Positions 21,701 through 23,936 of a stretch of DNA of 23,936 nucleotides are shown piece by piece. Positions within the stretch are counted from its first letter, which is position 1. Every line of letters starts with the position of its first letter. Where the stretch lies: positions 1-23,936 of the forward strand of contig JAYMTA010000818.1 of assembly GCA_036897625.1 (NCBI GenBank), read 5' to 3'. This stretch comes from Pelargonium cotyledonis. Taxonomy: Eukaryota; Streptophyta; Magnoliopsida; Geraniales; Geraniaceae. The notes below the pieces were generated by a model. It saw only the letters and a program-made list of their open reading frames with translations, did no database searches and was not told the origin of the DNA. Made by a program: the position numbers and the translations under genes.

Positions 21701-22704
21701 TTTTTTGTTTCTGATGGTTTTGCATTGCCTGTAGATCATGCTCAAGTGATGGTTCTTGCTGCAACTAATCGGCCATCTGAACTGGATGAAGCGATACTCC
21801 GGCGTCTTCCTCAATCCTTTGAGATTGGAATACCTGATCGCAGGGAGAGGGCTGATATACTTAAAGTTATTTTGAGGGGAGAGAATTTTGATGAGAACAT
21901 AGACTTTAACTATGTTGCTAGTATGTGTGAAGGTTACACTGGTTCAGATCTTCTTGAGCTCTGCAAGAAAGCAGCCTATTTTCCAATCAGGGAGCTACTA
22001 GATGAAGAGAAGAAAGGGAATACATCTGATGTGAGTAAACTTAACAAAATCCTCATTGTGCTGTTTAGTTTGTGCCTTTTCATTTTCTTCCCTTTGGTTT
22101 GCTGAGGCTATTATCTAGAAACCATCAGCAGATGAGCGCCATCATATTAAATAGTCCAGTTCTTTGAGTACAGAACAAGTCCATTTGGGTTTTCATATGT
22201 GCATTGCGCCTTGTCTCACCTGTTAGCAACTCTCTTCATCAATGTGACTTTTTTCAAAGGTCCAATGTACACCTGTTTTTGCAGTGTGTTTTTGGATATT
22301 AGGTCATGTTATGGTTTTTTCTTGTTTGTTTTCTGTCTGGACTATACACACTATACCTTAGAATGGACGATGAGCGAACTTTGTTATATATAGCTCTAGC
22401 AAGCTATCACCTTTTGTTGCTATACAAAATTATCAACATATTTAACACCTAGATGACCGGGATATGCTCATCTTTTCAGGCACCGAGGCCATTTGCACAG
22501 GCAGATTTAGAGAGAGTTCTTGCTACATCAAGGAAGACAAGGGTTGCTGCTAGTGAATATTCTCTGTCTCAATTAGAATTGATGAGGTCGCAGTCAGATG
22601 ATTATCCGGTTCAAGCTGCAATTAGTGAGCTCTCTAAGCTTGTGTTTAACAAAATCTCAAACATTCAATCGGCAGATGCCCAAGACAGCCCGGAAGAGTC
22701 TTGA
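18792..22704 (+). CDS. ATAD1: Msp1/ATAD1-type AAA+ ATPase (outer mitochondrial membrane)
   Basis: Five exons (18792-18989, 19115-19415, 21183-21341, 21735-22030, 22480-22704) join in phase to 392 residues. Msp1/ATAD1 ATPases form hexamers anchored by an N-terminal helix in the outer mitochondrial (and peroxisomal) membrane and pull out mislocalised tail-anchored proteins. Seen here: one membrane segment (about residues 10-27); the linker ahead of the AAA domain with FDSIGGLESIKEAL; Walker A GPPGTGKT at 126-133; the pore-loop region around MSKWFGDAQKL; Walker B IIFIDEVD with D185 and E186; sensor 1 in VLAATNRPSELD; the arginine-finger region ILRRLP; and a C-terminal helical part with CEGYTGSDLLELCKKAA. 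All ATPase motifs are intact. The C-terminal extension has RVAASEYSLSQLEL and an acidic tail. Plant genomes have several paralogues, so localisation is inferred from the family. Two MITEs lie in its introns. Confidence 0.93.
20859..21112. mobile_element. Stowaway-type MITE in AAA ATPase intron 2
   Basis: A 254-bp element flanked by TA (20857-20858 and 21113-21114). The left end, CTCCCTATGTCTCAAAAATA followed by ATTGTCCACTTTCC, pairs with the right end GGAAAGTGGACAATTATTTT followed by GGGATGGGGGGAG. The ends are slightly decayed from the CTCCCTCCGTCCC consensus. The right end is only 70 bases before exon 3. It has no coding capacity. Confidence 0.9.
21414..21594. mobile_element. Stowaway-type MITE in AAA ATPase intron 3
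   Basis: A 181-bp element flanked by TA (21412-21413 and 21595-21596). The right end reads CTCTCTCCGTCACAAAAATG on the minus strand; the left end, CTCCCTAGGAAATGAATGTC, has lost a few bases of the consensus. It is shorter and more decayed than the other two copies and starts 72 bases after the end of exon 3. Confidence 0.78.
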
Positions 22705-23640
22705 AGTCTTAACAATACATCCCACTCGCAATTGGTTTGTAAAATTGTGACCAGCACTATTAGAGAACTCAAAAGAACTAGAATCCTTATTTTTGATATT
22801 TAGATTCTCTGATTCTGTAGGTTTGCTAGGCAGATAATTGCTTTGAGAAATTCTTGTACATTGTTTAGGTAATTAGGTGGATGATTTAGCAGTGCATATT
22901 CCATAGTGATTTGGTATGTACTGCAAAATTATTTCCTGTGCATAAGTTATATAGTATCAGCGTCATCATTTTGGATTTGAAGGACCAGAGTTTGAAATAT
23001 AAAGAAGAGCACTTTCAAGAGTTTTCTAAATTATGAAGATGTCTCATGGAGCCAATCTATTTGGTAGTGCAAAATTCTGGCCATAAATGGAAGCTATCAA
23101 GAATTAAAAGTTTCCTTTCTTTATCCTCTTGATTTCGAATTGTGATTTCGTCATGAGTTCTGATGTTTAATACTCAAATATTTCTATTACGTGTAATAGG
23201 CTTGGTTAGGTTCTTATCTATATGCATTTATGTCTTTTGTTTTGGTGCATTTTTATCTCTGAATCGAATATATCATTCCTCCATTATTCTGTCAAATCAT
23301 CATTAAAAATAAAAATACCATCTTTACTCTTGATAGATATAGAAATGCAACATTAATAATGATATTTTACTTCTCTTGTAAAATTCAAAAATATAAAAAT
23401 CATTGTATTTGAAACTTACAAAGTACAATTCAAAGTTGGTGAGGTAATATTACGTGAAGCTTAATAGGTAATATTTAATGGAGCTTTTACATATCAAAAT
23501 TTTCAGTCAATCAAGTGTTTCAGAATGAATTGTGAAACTATTACCCATTTCTTTGTATATTCATTGAACTCTAGATGAAATCATGTATTTTTCACCTAGA
23601 TCTTATCAAAGTGCTTTTATAGTTTTGCATAGTTGATTTT
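22705..23640. other. 3' flank of the AAA ATPase gene
   Basis: It contains the 3' untranslated region of the ATPase gene and AT-rich intergenic sequence. I see no coding frame, RNA gene or clear repeat, and no canonical AATAAA close to the stop codon. Confidence 0.5.
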
Positions 23641-23641
23641 T

Positions 23642-23936
23642 GAAAAAAGGTATATTTTAGCCACTGTATTATCCAGTTCGTGTCGATTTAGTCATCGAAC
23701 TTTAAAACATGTCGTGATAGCCTTAAGTTCAGGCCAAAGTGTCACTTTAGTCCAAACGTTCCGAAAAACAAGCCCTGTCAGGACAATACGTCAAATCCAA
23801 TGACAAAACCGTTAAAATTTTATTAAAAAAATATTTTTTTTAATTTGAATTTGATGACGTGGGAAAGAGTAACATTATTATAATATTTTTAATATATATA
23901 ATAATAATGATAATAAATTTAATTTAAAAGCATTTA
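23642..23936. repeat. Possible 5' end of a dispersed repeat, cut by the window edge
   Basis: The sequence TTTTAGCCACTGTATTATCC, followed by 'TTTAGTCATCGAACTTTAAAA' and a further 'CACTTTAGTCCAAACGTTCCG', has the repeated 'TTTAGtCa(c)…AACtTT' phrasing I associate with terminal inverted repeats of common plant DNA transposons. The partner end would lie beyond the window, so neither the class nor the boundary can be confirmed. Confidence 0.35.

Noticed and set aside
1..23936. Prokaryote-like features such as operons, CRISPR arrays, att sites or ribosome binding sites.
   Set aside because: The window is plant nuclear DNA with spliced genes, and no regularly spaced repeat array or operon-like packing was seen.

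Overview
This is eukaryotic nuclear DNA from a flowering plant, most likely a eudicot. It is AT-rich, and the genes are split by GT-AG introns of about 80 to 1,800 bases. The proteins belong to recognisable plant families: a YSL metal-nicotianamine transporter, a tail-anchored plant cytochrome b5, a plant TBC Rab-GAP and an Msp1/ATAD1-type AAA ATPase. The transposons are also plant types: Stowaway MITEs, a Mutator-like element and a LINE with RNase H. I cannot name the species from the sequence.

Layout. (1) 165-4459, plus strand: a five-exon TBC-domain Rab GTPase-activating protein of 534 residues with both catalytic fingers intact. A Stowaway MITE sits in its third intron. (2) 5091-7387, minus strand, convergent with the first gene: a three-exon cytochrome b5 of 134 residues with both haem histidines and a C-terminal membrane anchor. 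(3) 8523-11177, minus strand: a seven-exon Yellow Stripe-Like transporter of 673 residues, close in length and sequence to the YSL1/YSL3 group. (4) 11964-about 17440: a dead non-LTR retrotransposon on the minus strand, with a long poly(A) tail and an open reverse-transcriptase frame but broken endonuclease and RNase H parts. A separate element of 863 bp with long terminal inverted repeats and a perfect 9-bp target duplication (Mutator-like) has jumped into its 3' tail. Next to the LINE's 5' side lies a remnant of a different RNase H domain, then about 800 bases of unassigned decayed sequence. (5) 18792-22704, plus strand: a five-exon Msp1/ATAD1-type AAA+ ATPase of 392 residues. Two more Stowaway MITEs lie in the introns on either side of its third exon. 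(6) 22705-23936: non-coding flank ending in what looks like the start of another repeat.

The four host genes are complete and have no evident shared pathway, as is normal for neighbours in a plant genome. Their roles are membrane traffic (TBC), electron transfer at the ER (cytochrome b5), metal-nicotianamine transport (YSL) and outer-membrane protein quality control (Msp1/ATAD1). Every exon junction given was placed by hand from splice signals, reading-frame phase and family similarity recalled from knowledge; none has transcript support here. I found no clearly new molecular system. The most informative structure is the nested transposon block at 11964-17780.
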